44,208 nucleotides of DNA, taken from contig NZ_BDGJ01000111.1 in the NCBI RefSeq assembly GCF_002207765.1, positions 34,700 to 78,907 on the forward strand, read 5' to 3'. Position numbers and translations under genes: made by a program. Each line of letters begins with the position of its first letter. Position 1 is the stretch's first letter. The DNA comes from Calderihabitans maritimus. GTDB lineage: Bacteria; Bacillota; KKC1; Calderihabitantales; Calderihabitantaceae. The notes below the pieces were generated by a model. It was not told where the DNA came from. It was given only the letters and a program-made list of their open reading frames with translations, and made no database searches. This document shows positions 33,407 to 41,970 of this stretch, piece after piece.

Positions 33407-34585
33407 ATGAGAGAAGTCGTAATTGTCAGTGCGGTCAGGACTGCCATCGGAAGTATGGGTGGAACCTTAGCAGGAGTGCCGGCGGTTGAATTGGGAAGTG
33501 TGGTAATTAAGGCTGCTTTGGAAAAGGCGGGAATCACTCCGGACCAGGTAGATGAGGTAATTATGGGTAATGTTTTGCAGGCTGGATTAGGACAAAATCC
33601 GGCCCGGCAGGCAGCTGTCCGGTCTGGAATTCCGATAGAAAAGCCGGCTTTTACCATCAATAAAGTATGCGGGTCGGGCTTAAAGGCTGTCAATCTGGCA
33701 ACTCAAGCCATCAGGGCCGGTGATGCGGAAATCATAGTAGCCGGTGGTATGGAAAATATGAGTGCCGCTCCCTATCTTTTAAGTAAGGCTCGCTGGGGCT
33801 ATCGTATGGGGAATGATCAATTAATAGATTCCATGATCAATGACGGTCTATGGTGTGCTTTTAATGATGTTCATATGGGAATAACTGCCGAAAATATTGC
33901 GGCTAAATATAACGTTACCCGGGAGGAGCAAGACGAATTTGCGGCCAGAAGTCAACAACGAGCCGAGAAGGCTATTACTTCTGGTAGGTTTGAAGATGAA
34001 ATCGTTCCGGTGAAGGTTCCTCAAAGAAAAGGCGATCCCATTGAGTTTAAGCAGGACGAATTCCCGCGCTTCGGAACCACGGTGGAGAAGCTGAGCAAAT
34101 TACGGCCTGCCTTCAAAAAGGATGGAACCGTTACCGCCGGTAATGCTTCCGGGATTAACGATGGAGCAGCCGCTTTAGTCCTTATGTCAGAAGAAAAAGC
34201 CCGGCAATTAGGAATTCAGCCGTTGGCCAGGATAGTGGCTTATGCTTCAGCAGGAGTAGACCCCGCGATTATGGGAATGGGGCCAGTTTATGCTACCCGG
34301 AAAGTTCTGGATAAGGCAGGATGGACTGTTGAGGAAATTGATTTGGTGGAGGCAAATGAAGCATTTGCGGCCCAAGCCGTAGCCGTAAGTCGAGAATTAG
34401 GGTTTGATCCAGACAAGACTAATGTCAACGGTGGGGCAATAGCTCTAGGACATCCCATTGGTGCCAGTGGCGCTCGGATTCTGGTTACCCTGATTCATGA
34501 AATGCTCAAGCGGAACAGTTCGAAAGGTCTGGCCACCTTGTGTATCGGTGGAGGGCAGGGTATTGCCACTTTGGTTGAAAGGTGA
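33407..34585 (+). CDS. Acetyl-CoA acetyltransferase (thiolase)
   Basis: A 392-residue thiolase that cleaves acetoacetyl-CoA or a similar 3-oxoacyl-CoA to acetyl-CoA. It has the nucleophile Cys in [34 protein letters not shown] with the catalytic His, and CIGGGQG with the second Cys. The ATG at 33407 behind GGAAAGGAG is preferred over an upstream TTG at 33398. It begins about 20 bases past a very AT-rich stretch that could contain its own promoter. It ends the catabolic run and would yield acetyl-CoA. Confidence 0.95.
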   Translation: MREVVIVSAVRTAIGSMGGTLAGVPAVELGSVVIKAALEKAGITPDQVDEVIMGNVLQAGLGQNPARQAAVRSGIPIEKPAFTINKVCGSGLKAVNLATQAIRAGDAEIIVAGGMENMSAAPYLLSKARWGYRMGNDQLIDSMINDGLWCAFNDVHMGITAENIAAKYNVTREEQDEFAARSQQRAEKAITSGRFEDEIVPVKVPQRKGDPIEFKQDEFPRFGTTVEKLSKLRPAFKKDGTVTAGNASGINDGAAALVLMSEEKARQLGIQPLARIVAYASAGVDPAIMGMGPVYATRKVLDKAGWTVEEIDLVEANEAFAAQAVAVSRELGFDPDKTNVNGGAIALGHPIGASGARILVTLIHEMLKRNSSKGLATLCIGGGQGIATLVER

Positions 34586-34635
34586 GGACGTATTGATTGG
34601 ATAATGGTGTAGAGTGGTATTCTTCCTTAAGTGGC

Positions 34636-34666
34636 AGAAGTCCTTCCAAAACAAGGAAGGACTTCT
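34636..34666. terminator. Perfect hairpin between convergent thiolase and zinc-ribbon genes
   Basis: AGAAGTCCTTCC pairs with GGAAGGACTTCT (12 bp, no mismatch) around a 7-base loop. The T-run is weak on both sides (ATCCTAATTTT on plus). It probably serves as a bidirectional terminator. The stop codon of the minus-strand gene overlaps its edge. Confidence 0.75.
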
Positions 34667-34901
34667 ATCCTAATTTTAAGGTTACTTCATGGCAGTGGTC
34701 GCAGTAAACGGCAAAAATGCTGGATATCAAAACTGGTTCTCCTTCTTGAGAAAAATCATCACTGGCAAAAAAACTCACCGGCCCGGCTATCTTACCTATG
34801 GCGATTTTTTCACTTCTACATTTAGGACAAGTTTTTAGATCCGCTTTATTTTGCACGGAATTTACGAAACGGAAATTATCAATACCAAAAACTACAGCCA
34901 T
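34665..34901 (-). CDS. Small zinc-ribbon protein of unknown function
   Basis: A 78-residue protein with two Cys pairs, TCPKCRSEKI and YCDHCHEVTL, which form a probable zinc ribbon, separated by about 35 residues. The start ATG is behind a run of at least nine G residues in the minus-strand mRNA, an unusually G-rich ribosome site. It lies convergent to the thiolase and downstream of a leader with its own promoter and terminator. Function unknown; possible nucleic-acid or protein-binding regulator. Confidence 0.7.
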   Translation of the reverse strand: MAVVFGIDNFRFVNSVQNKADLKTCPKCRSEKIAIGKIAGPVSFFASDDFSQEGEPVLISSIFAVYCDHCHEVTLKLG

Positions 34902-34941
34902 ACCTGTCCCCCCCCCTTCCGATGTTTATGACCCGACAATT

Positions 34942-34973
34942 AAAAAACCTTCCGGACAAGAATCCAGAAGGTT
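34942..34973 (-). terminator. Terminator or attenuator in the leader of the zinc-ribbon gene
   Basis: On the minus strand AACCTTC pairs with GAAGGTT (34973-34946), extended by GGA/TCC after a one-base mismatch, followed by six T residues. It lies about 40 bases before the zinc-ribbon start and therefore could end the leader transcript prematurely. Confidence 0.82.
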
Positions 34974-35090
34974 AAAGCTTTCTTCCTGCTTTCCTTCCGT
35001 CTTGGTCCTACCTGGCTCCAAGCGGCAATTTTGGACAACTGCACTAAATTATGAAAATCGCAGTATGGCTCCCATAAGATGCCATCTGAT
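34942..35090 (-). ncRNA. Structured leader or small RNA of about 150 nt
   Basis: It is bounded by a good sigma-A promoter and an intrinsic terminator on the minus strand. Inside, CTTGG and CCAAG pair around AGCCAGGTAGGA, and AGCTTTAACC lies just before the terminator. There is no credible reading frame. I tested it by eye against TPP, SAM, FMN, cobalamin, lysine, glycine, purine, fluoride, c-di-GMP-I and T-box consensus blocks and saw no match. It may be a riboswitch-like attenuator of the zinc-ribbon gene or an independent small RNA. Confidence 0.45.
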
Positions 35091-35096
35091 GTAAAT

Positions 35097-35125
35097 ATTA
35101 TAACATTAAAAGGTGGTAGCTGCAA
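35097..35125 (-). promoter_or_regulatory. Sigma-A promoter of the zinc-ribbon leader
   Basis: On the minus strand TTGCAG (35125-35120) is separated by exactly 17 bases from a perfect TATAAT (35102-35097). The predicted start of transcription is near 35090. Confidence 0.75.
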
Positions 35126-35452
35126 CTGTAATAAAAATTAATCTTTTAATAAAGATTCGAAGAAAATTGCAAAAAATGTAACTTAATGGCATCATTGCAA
35201 CCAACCGGTGTGACCGAGAAGATAAACGGATGAATTTCCATTCAACCACGATAAATAACCATTTACTCTTGAATATAACCGTTGAGCAGATAGATATTAT
35301 GAAATGCAATTCACAGACTAAAATGACCATTAGGGAGCGGCATTTTCCAACGGGGACAGTTTTATTGACCGGCTTTAAGGAGAAGTGATAACATAAATAA
35401 TGAGATAATTTTTAATTTTAAGACAATTTAAAGGAAGAAAGGAGGGCTGTTT
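35126..35452. other. Intergenic region upstream of the sigma-54 activator gene
   Basis: About 330 AT-rich bases with no supported gene. TTGACC (from 35364) and GATAAC or TAACAT 16-18 bases later could be a weak sigma-A promoter for the activator gene. No second sigma-54 element is seen here. Confidence 0.45.
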
Positions 35453-37429
35453 GTGGAAAACTCGTGGCTAGTCACCCCATCGGCTTGCGGTTGTGACCTT
35501 AAGGAATTAAGCAGAAAGTTGGAAAAATCATGGGAAACATTTGTTACTTACCGGGACTTAGAAACTAGCCGCGTGAGGAACGTAATAGGTGAATCGTGGC
35601 GCAGGTGTGAAGAAAGAGGTATTAATCCCCAACTTCTCAGAGCAATGATTGTTTTAACTGATGATGAATTGGCAGAGATTAGGATGAAAAACGAGCTTAT
35701 ACAGGTGTCGGAACCTTATCTAAGATTGCTGGCAGATATTATTGAAGGGACTAACCACCTGGTTGTACTGTGTGACGCGAAGGGACGCATTTTACAAATA
35801 TACGGAAACGAAGAAGTTAAATATAGGGCCTCCGAAATGAACTTTGTGTGCGGTGCCGATTGGAGTGAGCAGGGGGCGGGGACCAATGCTATAGGTACAG
35901 CTATAAGCATAAATAAACCCGTTCAGGTATTTGCGGCAGAGCATTTCTGCAGAGGGTGGCATGGTTGGACTTGTTCGGCAACACCTATTAGAGATCCTGT
36001 TACCAGAGAGCTTATTGGGGTTTTGGATCTCACCGGTTATCGACAATCTCACCAGCCACATAGTCTAGGAATTGTGGTAGCCCAGGCCAATGCTATTGAA
36101 AAGGAGCTGCTCAAACAAGATATATTGAAGCAGCAACAAATAATGGAAGCTTTTATTCAGGCTGAGAAAGATTATAGCACAGACGGAATTATAGCTTTAG
36201 ATTCCAGAGGTAGGATTATTCAGGTAAATGAAAAAGTGAGTAGAGTTCTGGCTATTGATACCAGAGAATTAGTAGGGCAGCCAGCCAAAAAACTACTTAA
36301 CAACATTTATACTCTAAGTCGAGAAGTAACGGAACAGAGAATCAGGGAAAAAGAAATTAAAATTGAAGAACAATGTAAGTTGTCCGGTTACAAGGCTACG
36401 GCAAAAATGGTTGAAAGAAATGGGAATCCAATAGGTGCGCTGGTAATAGTAAGACGGTCTAAACGTTGTCCTGTAGAAACCCGACCACATAACTTCTCTG
36501 CCAAATATACTTTTCAGGACATCATATGTGAAGATGAAACTTTTAAAGAGACTTTAGAAATGGCTAAAGAAGCTGCTAAAAGTGAGGCCACTATTTTAAT
36601 CCTGGGAGAGAGCGGTACCGGAAAGGAATTGGTGGCGCAGGCAATACACACGGCCAGCAGCCGGAGGTATAAGCCTTTTGTTTCTATAAACTGTGGAGCG
36701 ATACCGAAGGAATTGATTGGTAGTGAGTTGTTCGGTTATGTAGGGGGAGCTTTTACCGGGGCCAGTAAGAACGGAAATCCTGGCAAATTCGAGCTGGCCA
36801 ATGGGGGAACTATATTTCTTGATGAAATTGGAGAAATGTCTTTGGAGGAACAGGTCAACTTCTTACGCGTGCTGGAAGAAAGAGAGCTGGTACGTATTGG
36901 AGGGAAAAAGGTTATCCCAGTTGATGTGCGAGTTATTGCAGCTACCAATAAAGATTTAATGGAAGAAGTTAAGGCTGGTCATTTCCGGGTAGATCTTTAC
37001 TACCGTTTAAATGTAATTACTTTAAGAATTCCGCCTTTACGGGAAAGGAAAAAAGATATTCCTTCTTTAGTCGAACATTTTTTAGATGAATTTGGGGCAA
37101 GCTATTACAAGGTTGATCCTGAAGTAATAAACTTGTTCATGAATTACGATTGGCCGGGTAATGTCAGGGAATTGAAAAATGTTATTCACCGTATGGTAGT
37201 CCTGGCTAACGAACCACAGTTAAGAATTGATCAAGTTCCAAGAGAACTTATGTCTTCAACCCCTGCGGACACAACGGCTGTACAACTAGGGCCGGTTGAA
37301 CGAGCGGAAAAGGATATGTTATTGGAGATTATTCGGGAATGTGAGGGAAATATAAGCTTGGCTGCCCGAAAATTAGGGGTGGCTCGTAGTACGTTATATA
37401 GGAAAATAAAAAAATATAATATTTCATAA
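35453..37429 (+). CDS. AcoR-type sigma-54-dependent transcriptional activator (GAF-PAS-AAA-HTH)
   Basis: A 658-residue bacterial enhancer-binding protein. A GAF-like sensor lies at residues 80-215 ([20 protein letters not shown] is the AcoR-family signature), a PAS domain at about 235-330 ([20 protein letters not shown]), and the AAA+ domain at 350-575. The AAA+ domain has Walker [12 protein letters not shown], the sigma-54 contact loop GGAFTGA, Walker [13 protein letters not shown] and the arginine-finger region. A Fis-type helix-turn-helix ends the protein ([20 protein letters not shown]). It starts at GTG behind AAAGGAGG. It is the obvious regulator of the two sigma-54 promoters at 10359 and 17331. 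Its ligand is unknown; relatives sense acetoin, phenols or similar substrates. Confidence 0.95.
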   Translation: MENSWLVTPSACGCDLKELSRKLEKSWETFVTYRDLETSRVRNVIGESWRRCEERGINPQLLRAMIVLTDDELAEIRMKNELIQVSEPYLRLLADIIEGTNHLVVLCDAKGRILQIYGNEEVKYRASEMNFVCGADWSEQGAGTNAIGTAISINKPVQVFAAEHFCRGWHGWTCSATPIRDPVTRELIGVLDLTGYRQSHQPHSLGIVVAQANAIEKELLKQDILKQQQIMEAFIQAEKDYSTDGIIALDSRGRIIQVNEKVSRVLAIDTRELVGQPAKKLLNNIYTLSREVTEQRIREKEIKIEEQCKLSGYKATAKMVERNGNPIGALVIVRRSKRCPVETRPHNFSAKYTFQDIICEDETFKETLEMAKEAAKSEATILILGESGTGKELVAQAIHTASSRRYKPFVSINCGAIPKELIGSELFGYVGGAFTGASKNGNPGKFELANGGTIFLDEIGEMSLEEQVNFLRVLEERELVRIGGKKVIPVDVRVIAATNKDLMEEVKAGHFRVDLYYRLNVITLRIPPLRERKKDIPSLVEHFLDEFGASYYKVDPEVINLFMNYDWPGNVRELKNVIHRMVVLANEPQLRIDQVPRELMSSTPADTTAVQLGPVERAEKDMLLEIIRECEGNISLAARKLGVARSTLYRKIKKYNIS

Positions 37430-37465
37430 AATGTTTTATAAGAGTTAAGATTTTGCAATAAGGTT

Positions 37466-37486
37466 CCCCATGAAGGGGTTTTTTTA
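37466..37486 (+). terminator. Terminator after the sigma-54 activator gene
   Basis: CCCC pairs with GGGG around ATGAA and is followed by seven T residues. The stem is short. Confidence 0.6.
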
Positions 37487-37539
37487 TTTTCAAGGTTCAT
37501 AATATGTAGGCCGGGAGAACCCGGCGCCCGGTGCGCAGG

Positions 37540-37722
37540 TTAAACCTTTTCTCTTTCCAACAGGCTCCTTTCGGCGCGCTCTATGGCCAGTTTCACCAGG
37601 TTACCACAGTTGCGGGAAGAAACGCCTCCCCAACCTTCAGTCCGGACGATGTGGTCTACCCCCAGTTCCTTAGCCAGTTCATACTTGAGTTCTTCAGACA
37701 TTAAACCGCGCCTTCTAGCCAT
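37540..37722 (-). CDS. Small acid-soluble spore protein, alpha/beta type (SspF-like)
   Basis: A 60-residue protein with the two SASP signatures: LKYELAKELGV and GWGGVSSRNCGNLVKLAIER. The MARRRGLMSEEL start is the SspF-like pattern. These proteins coat spore DNA in the A-form and protect it. It starts at ATG behind AAGGAGG. It points to a spore-forming host and is divergent from the Ku gene, another spore DNA-protection function in Bacillus. Confidence 0.92.
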   Translation of the reverse strand: MARRRGLMSEELKYELAKELGVDHIVRTEGWGGVSSRNCGNLVKLAIERAERSLLEREKV

Positions 37723-37890
37723 AAAGAACCTCCTTGAAAATAATTTATTATACTACGCACCATTTATATTTTTTGTAGTTTTGGTTTATATATGTTGTAT
37801 TTTTTCTGTCACCGGAAGAACTTTTTTCACTTATACATTTTAAAATATTTTTCCCCAAATAATAATGGCAAAAAAGAAAGGGGAAAATTC

Positions 37891-38706
37891 ATGCGTACCA
37901 TATGGAAAGGAGCCATATCTTTTGGCCTGGTAAATATTCCCGTAAAGTTGTATCCGGCAACAGAATCCAAAAGTATTAAATTTACTTATTTACACGACCG
38001 ATGTAAAACTCCTATAAAGTATAAAAAGGTTTGCCCCGTGTGCGACCGGGAAGTTGGTATGGAGGAAATTGTCAAAGGTTATGAATATAGAAAAGGTGAG
38101 TATATAGTTTTGCGGGATGAGGATTTGGAAGAACTTCCTTTGAATACAATTAAAACTATAGACATCATTGATTTTGTAAACTTAGAGGAAATTGATCCTA
38201 TTTATTATCAAAAGTCTTACTTCTTAGCCCCCGGTGAGTACGGAGTGAAAGCTTATCGTCTCCTTTATGAAGCTTTAAAGGAAACAGGCAAGGTCGCTGT
38301 GGCCAAGGTGGTTTTAAGATCTAAAGAACACCTGACTAGTATCCGCTTATACCGAAATCTGCTTTTGATGGAAACCATGTTTTACCCGGAAGAAATTCGC
38401 ACGCCTGAAGATATTCCGGAGATGCGCGGTAAAGTACAAATCCATGATAATGAATTGAAGATGGCTGTTACTTTAATTGAAAACCTTTCAACACCTTTTA
38501 AACCGGACAAATACCGCAGTGAGTACCGAGAAGCGTTGCGGGAACTAATTGAAAAAAAATTAGCTAAAGAGAAGGTTGAGATTCCTTATCGGCCAACAGA
38601 GGCAAAAGTGGTAGATCTTATGGAAGCCTTAAGAGCCAGTGTTGAAGCGGCCGAGGAAAAAAGAAGACGGGCGAATAAGAAAAAGAGAAAGAAAGAAACC
38701 GGCTAA
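37891..38706 (+). CDS. ku: Bacterial Ku, DNA end-binding protein
   Basis: A 271-residue Ku homodimer subunit for non-homologous end joining. It begins MRTIWKGAISFGLVNIPVKL and contains the beta-barrel core with DRCKTPIKYKKVCPVC, KGYEYRKGEYIVL and the late motif ELKMAVTLIENLSTPFKPDK. The C-terminus is a short basic tail (EEKRRRANKKKRKKETG), which in other Ku proteins binds DNA. The ATG at 37891 is behind GAAAGGGGAA; upstream in-frame codons lack a site. No LigD gene is in the window. Confidence 0.95.
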   Translation: MRTIWKGAISFGLVNIPVKLYPATESKSIKFTYLHDRCKTPIKYKKVCPVCDREVGMEEIVKGYEYRKGEYIVLRDEDLEELPLNTIKTIDIIDFVNLEEIDPIYYQKSYFLAPGEYGVKAYRLLYEALKETGKVAVAKVVLRSKEHLTSIRLYRNLLLMETMFYPEEIRTPEDIPEMRGKVQIHDNELKMAVTLIENLSTPFKPDKYRSEYREALRELIEKKLAKEKVEIPYRPTEAKVVDLMEALRASVEAAEEKRRRANKKKRKKETG

Positions 38707-38834
38707 ATTTTTCAGTTATTTGAATAGGTAATTTTAAGGAATTTAAGAAGGAATTAGAACCTTTATCCAGAATAAATGGAGGAAAATTCTCTGGCAGAGA
38801 AATTTGGGAAAGAAGTTAACTGAGGTGTGATAAA

Positions 38835-39104
38835 TTGAACTGGCATATACTGCGCGGAGCTTTTAAAAAAGTATTTTCGGAAATGATCTTGGCGGTCTGG
38901 GGTTGGGGGATGGGGTTAGTTTTGATGGCTATTTTCAGCCTGGAAGTTTATCTACTTTATCGTTTTCTGGGAGTATATGCCATGTTATTAGGAGCGCTGA
39001 TTTACTTAGTCCTGGTGTACATGTGGCTGGAGGTATCTTATCAATACCGGAATCTTAGAACTATTGAAAAATCTAAGATACGAAGGAAAGAAGACAGGAT
39101 TTAA
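38835..39104 (+). CDS. Small two-helix membrane protein
   Basis: An 89-residue protein with two hydrophobic spans, about residues 17-42 and 46-66, and a basic C-terminal tail (SKIRRKEDR). It starts at TTG 38835 behind GAGGTG. I recognise no family. It is preceded by a 128-base gap after ku and followed by a terminator. Confidence 0.55.
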   Translation: MNWHILRGAFKKVFSEMILAVWGWGMGLVLMAIFSLEVYLLYRFLGVYAMLLGALIYLVLVYMWLEVSYQYRNLRTIEKSKIRRKEDRI

Positions 39105-39161
39105 CCTTACGGCCACAGCGGACCGGTTAAAAGCTATAGTAAATATATTCAAGATATGAAA

Positions 39162-39192
39162 AAGTGCCCTATCCAGCAGGGCACTTTTTTCT
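39162..39192. terminator. Bidirectional terminator
   Basis: AAGTGCCCT pairs with AGGGCACTT around ATCCAGC, with T residues on the plus side and an A-run on the other, so it suits both the membrane-protein gene and the convergent YflT-like gene. Confidence 0.88.
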
Positions 39193-39658
39193 AATGTTTC
39201 TTCACTTCAGCCGCGCCGCTGTCTTTCAGTATGTTGACGGCTTGCGGAACTTTATCTTCGGTAGTCTGGACCGAAACGAGAGTTTTCCCCTGCCGCACAT
39301 CTTCTTCGTACTTCCGGCCTTCTTCTTCCGGGATACCCCAGTCAATTAATCCCCCGGCTATGCCTCCGGTAGCGGCGCCGGATATCAGTCCGGCAAGAGG
39401 TCCGGCCGCAATAAGGGGTCCCAATCCGGGAATTACTAACGCCCCGGCACCCACAGCGAGGCCCGTCAGTCCACCCAAGACTCCACCGGTAGTTACTCCA
39501 TTGCCAACGGGATTTTGAGCTTCCCCGTTGTTTCCCTGGTCATAATGTTCTTCTTTAGTCACCAAGGAGATTTCCCGGTCAAATCCTGCCTGGCGAAGAA
39601 ATGATATTGCATTTTGAGCTTGGTTAACATTGTCAAAAACAGCCATTACTTTAGCCAC
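39191..39658 (-). CDS. YflT-like general stress protein with glycine-zipper region
   Basis: A 155-residue protein. The N-terminal part (MAKVMAVFDNVNQAQNAISF) and the C-terminal part (GKTLVSVQTTEDKVPQAVNI) resemble the YflT/heat-stress domain (DUF1269-like). Between them is a Gly/Ala-rich stretch (residues 55-105) with GxxxG repeats that should insert in or span a membrane. The GTG at 39658 is behind AAAGGAGG. Homologues are common in spore-forming Firmicutes; the role is unclear. Confidence 0.7.
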   Translation of the reverse strand: MAKVMAVFDNVNQAQNAISFLRQAGFDREISLVTKEEHYDQGNNGEAQNPVGNGVTTGGVLGGLTGLAVGAGALVIPGLGPLIAAGPLAGLISGAATGGIAGGLIDWGIPEEEGRKYEEDVRQGKTLVSVQTTEDKVPQAVNILKDSGAAEVKKH

Positions 39659-39834
39659 CTGGGTTATCCTCCTTTCGTATTTTTTCTCACAACGTTTATT
39701 TTTAGTAATTCGGTTTTTATTTATGCACCCAATGCTTTGTAAGTAGTGTAGATTCTGTGTTTGTTAACAATAATTTTGCAGGTTAAAAGTAAAACGAACG
39801 GAGATATTAAATTAGTGAAAGGGGCCGGTGATAA

Positions 39835-40314
39835 ATGAACTTTAGAATATTTATCATTTTCGTATTAGCTATAACTGCACTTATAGTTTTAGGAATTGAA
39901 TACACCTCAAGGCCGGAATTTTGTTCGTCTTGTCATGAAATGAAAGAATTTTATACCTCTTGGACAACATCCAGCCACCGAAATGTCAATTGTCTCAAGT
40001 GTCATTCTGATCCCGGATTAGTCGGTTTGATCAAAACTAAGATTAAGGCCTTAGGAGAAGTTTATCACCATTTTACGCAAACTTATGAAACTCCTATTAA
40101 GATTAACAGTGAAACCTGGTCATTTTCCCGAAGATGTCTTCGCTGCCATCAAGAAGTAGTTGATAAATCCAACGGCCCCCACAATCAAAAACATTTTGCT
40201 ATGGAGATGGCTTGTACCCGCTGCCATGAGGGGTTGGTTCATAATCCACAAACCAATACCAGGCTTCCCTCACGGCAGATCTGCAGATCATGCCACGGGG
40301 AAGCCTTTAAATAG
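39835..40314 (+). CDS. Membrane-anchored pentaheme cytochrome c, NapC/NirT family
   Basis: A 159-residue protein with an N-terminal membrane anchor (residues 4-21) and five CxxCH motifs (CSSCH, CLKCH, CLRCH, CTRCH, CRSCH). NapC/NrfH-type proteins pass electrons between the quinol pool and periplasmic enzymes. NrfH usually has four hemes, so five is notable. The ATG is behind GAAAGGGG. It is followed by its own terminator, and the Hdr genes begin 187 bases later. A partner reductase is not in the window. Confidence 0.9.
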   Translation: MNFRIFIIFVLAITALIVLGIEYTSRPEFCSSCHEMKEFYTSWTTSSHRNVNCLKCHSDPGLVGLIKTKIKALGEVYHHFTQTYETPIKINSETWSFSRRCLRCHQEVVDKSNGPHNQKHFAMEMACTRCHEGLVHNPQTNTRLPSRQICRSCHGEAFK

Positions 40315-40319
40315 ATAGG

Positions 40320-40345
40320 GTGGGCTTAATGCCCACTCTTTTTTT
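40320..40345 (+). terminator. Terminator after the cytochrome gene
   Basis: GTGGGC pairs with GCCCAC around TTAAT, followed by TCTTTTTTT. Confidence 0.9.
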
Positions 40346-40397
40346 GTGCTCAAAGACTCGGCAAATTTCTAAAAAATCAGCAGGAAATTAATAATTT

Positions 40398-40413
40398 GAT
40401 AGCGAACGTTATC
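40398..40413. promoter_or_regulatory. Imperfect palindrome upstream of hdrC
   Basis: GATAGCGAACGTTATC reads as a 16-base dyad (GATA.CG..CG.TATC), about 90 bases before hdrC. It overlaps a TTGATA that could be a -35 element. Confidence 0.35.
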
Positions 40414-40501
40414 CCTATGTGTTAATTAGCGTAGGTTTCTTTTTTGCTTTATTTGTGCTGAACAGTACAAGAGCGCATCTTGTTAAAAAGAGGGGGATAG
40501 A

Positions 40502-41071
40502 ATGGAGAAGCTTCAGTTAAATGAAACGCTTAAAAACGGAAATAGTTTTCGGGAATATATTCAGAAGCATAGCAATGTTGATCCCAGTAGTTGTTACCAG
40601 TGTGGGAAATGCACGGCGGGGTGCCCGGTAAGTTTTGCCATGGATTACACCCCGCGTCAAGTAATGCGTATGATCCAGTTAGGGATGGAGCAGGAGGCTC
40701 TGAGCTCGCATACTATTTGGTTGTGTGCCTGCTGTGAAACTTGTTCGGTCAGGTGTCCTAAAAACATAGATTTGGCAAAAGTTATGGAGACGCTTCGGAT
40801 CGAAGCTAAAAGGAGAGGAATGGTGGCGGAAAGGAACATTGATCTTTTTGCCGATCTCTTTCTAAACTCAGTAGAAAAGTACGGACGGGTCCATGAAATG
40901 GGGTTGATATTACAGTATAATTTAAAGACAGGTCAATTTTTCAAAGATGCCAACCTGGCCCCGACGTTATTCAAAAACAGTAAAATTCACCTGCAGGCGG
41001 ATAAGATTCAGGACGGCGGTGCTGTTAAACGTATATTTCAAAGGGTTAAGACACAAGGGGGTGAGGGCTGA
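40502..41071 (+). CDS. hdrC: Heterodisulfide reductase subunit C
   Basis: A 189-residue HdrC with two cubane clusters: CYQCGKCTAGCPVSF (about residues 33-47) and CACCETCSVRCPKNI (about 76-90). It links the CCG-domain subunit HdrB to HdrA. It is the first gene of the hdrCBA-mvhD unit and shares one base with hdrB. It begins at ATG behind AGAGGGGGA. Confidence 0.93.
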   Translation: MEKLQLNETLKNGNSFREYIQKHSNVDPSSCYQCGKCTAGCPVSFAMDYTPRQVMRMIQLGMEQEALSSHTIWLCACCETCSVRCPKNIDLAKVMETLRIEAKRRGMVAERNIDLFADLFLNSVEKYGRVHEMGLILQYNLKTGQFFKDANLAPTLFKNSKIHLQADKIQDGGAVKRIFQRVKTQGGEG

Positions 41072-41970
41072 TGAAGTACGCCTACTATCCTGGATGTTCT
41101 CTACATGCAACCGGTATTGAATATAATCTGTCTGCCCGGGCGGTAGCCAAGCATTTAGGCATTGAACTCTGGGAAATCCCCGAATGGAATTGTTGCGGTG
41201 CTTCTGCCGCCCATAATACTAACCACTTACTGGCTCTTGCCTTGCCCGCGCGCAATCTAGCTATAGCGGAAAAGGAAGGCCTGGATGTAGTTGTTCCCTG
41301 CGCCGCCTGTTTCAGTCGTCTGAAGGCTACGGCCAAGGCGGTTCGAGAATCAGCTGCTACCCGTCAGACGATTGAAAATATTATTGAGATGAATTATTCT
41401 GCATCGAATCAGGTGAAAGCACTGCTGGATGTAATTGTTACGGATGTAGGACTAGATTCCGTTAAAGAAAAAGTGAAGAGACCGCTCACCAACTTAAAGG
41501 TTGCTGCTTATTACGGTTGCCTGTTAGTTAGACCGCCGCAATTAACTGAATTTGACGATCCGGAGAATCCTACTACTATGGATAAATTAATGGAAGCTCT
41601 TGGCGGTACGGCGGTCGACTGGCCTTATAAGACCGAGTGTTGTGGTGCCGCTCATTCGACTACTAAGCCTGAGATAGGATTGAAGATGATTAATGACATC
41701 TTATACCATGCTCAGCTAGCGGGAGCGGAATGCATTGTAACCGCATGTCCCCTATGTTTGCTTAATCTGGATATGAGACAAAAAGAAGTAGAGCAGCGGT
41801 ATGGAATCAAGTACAATCTTCCCATTTTCTATTTTACAGAACTGGTAGGTCTGGCTATGGGATATGCCCCCAAGGAACTCGGAATAGAACGTCACTTTGT
41901 TGACGCTAAGACGTTAATAAATGAAAAAGACTTGTTACGACATCCTACAACGAGGAGGGAAGAGGCATGA
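41071..41970 (+). CDS. hdrB: Heterodisulfide reductase subunit B
   Basis: A 299-residue HdrB with two CCG domains holding the noncubane clusters: WNCCGASAAHNT near residue 42 with Cys in YPGCSLHA and PCAACFSR, and TECCGAAHST near residue 190 with YGCLLVRPP and TACPLCLLNL. In methanogens it reduces CoM-S-S-CoB; in bacteria the substrate is different and unknown here. It overlaps hdrA by 4 bases. Confidence 0.93.
   Translation: MKYAYYPGCSLHATGIEYNLSARAVAKHLGIELWEIPEWNCCGASAAHNTNHLLALALPARNLAIAEKEGLDVVVPCAACFSRLKATAKAVRESAATRQTIENIIEMNYSASNQVKALLDVIVTDVGLDSVKEKVKRPLTNLKVAAYYGCLLVRPPQLTEFDDPENPTTMDKLMEALGGTAVDWPYKTECCGAAHSTTKPEIGLKMINDILYHAQLAGAECIVTACPLCLLNLDMRQKEVEQRYGIKYNLPIFYFTELVGLAMGYAPKELGIERHFVDAKTLINEKDLLRHPTTRREEA

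Noticed and set aside
34942-35090. T-box or c-di-GMP riboswitch in the zinc-ribbon leader
   Set aside because: The GGTAGGACC segment only loosely recalls the T-box GGTGG motif, and no c-di-GMP-I core blocks are found. It was kept as an unassigned leader.
34940-35125. A 61-residue minus-strand reading frame covering the leader
   Set aside because: Its start lies upstream of the predicted transcription start and it runs into the terminator hairpin. The sequence looks like a leader RNA, not a protein.
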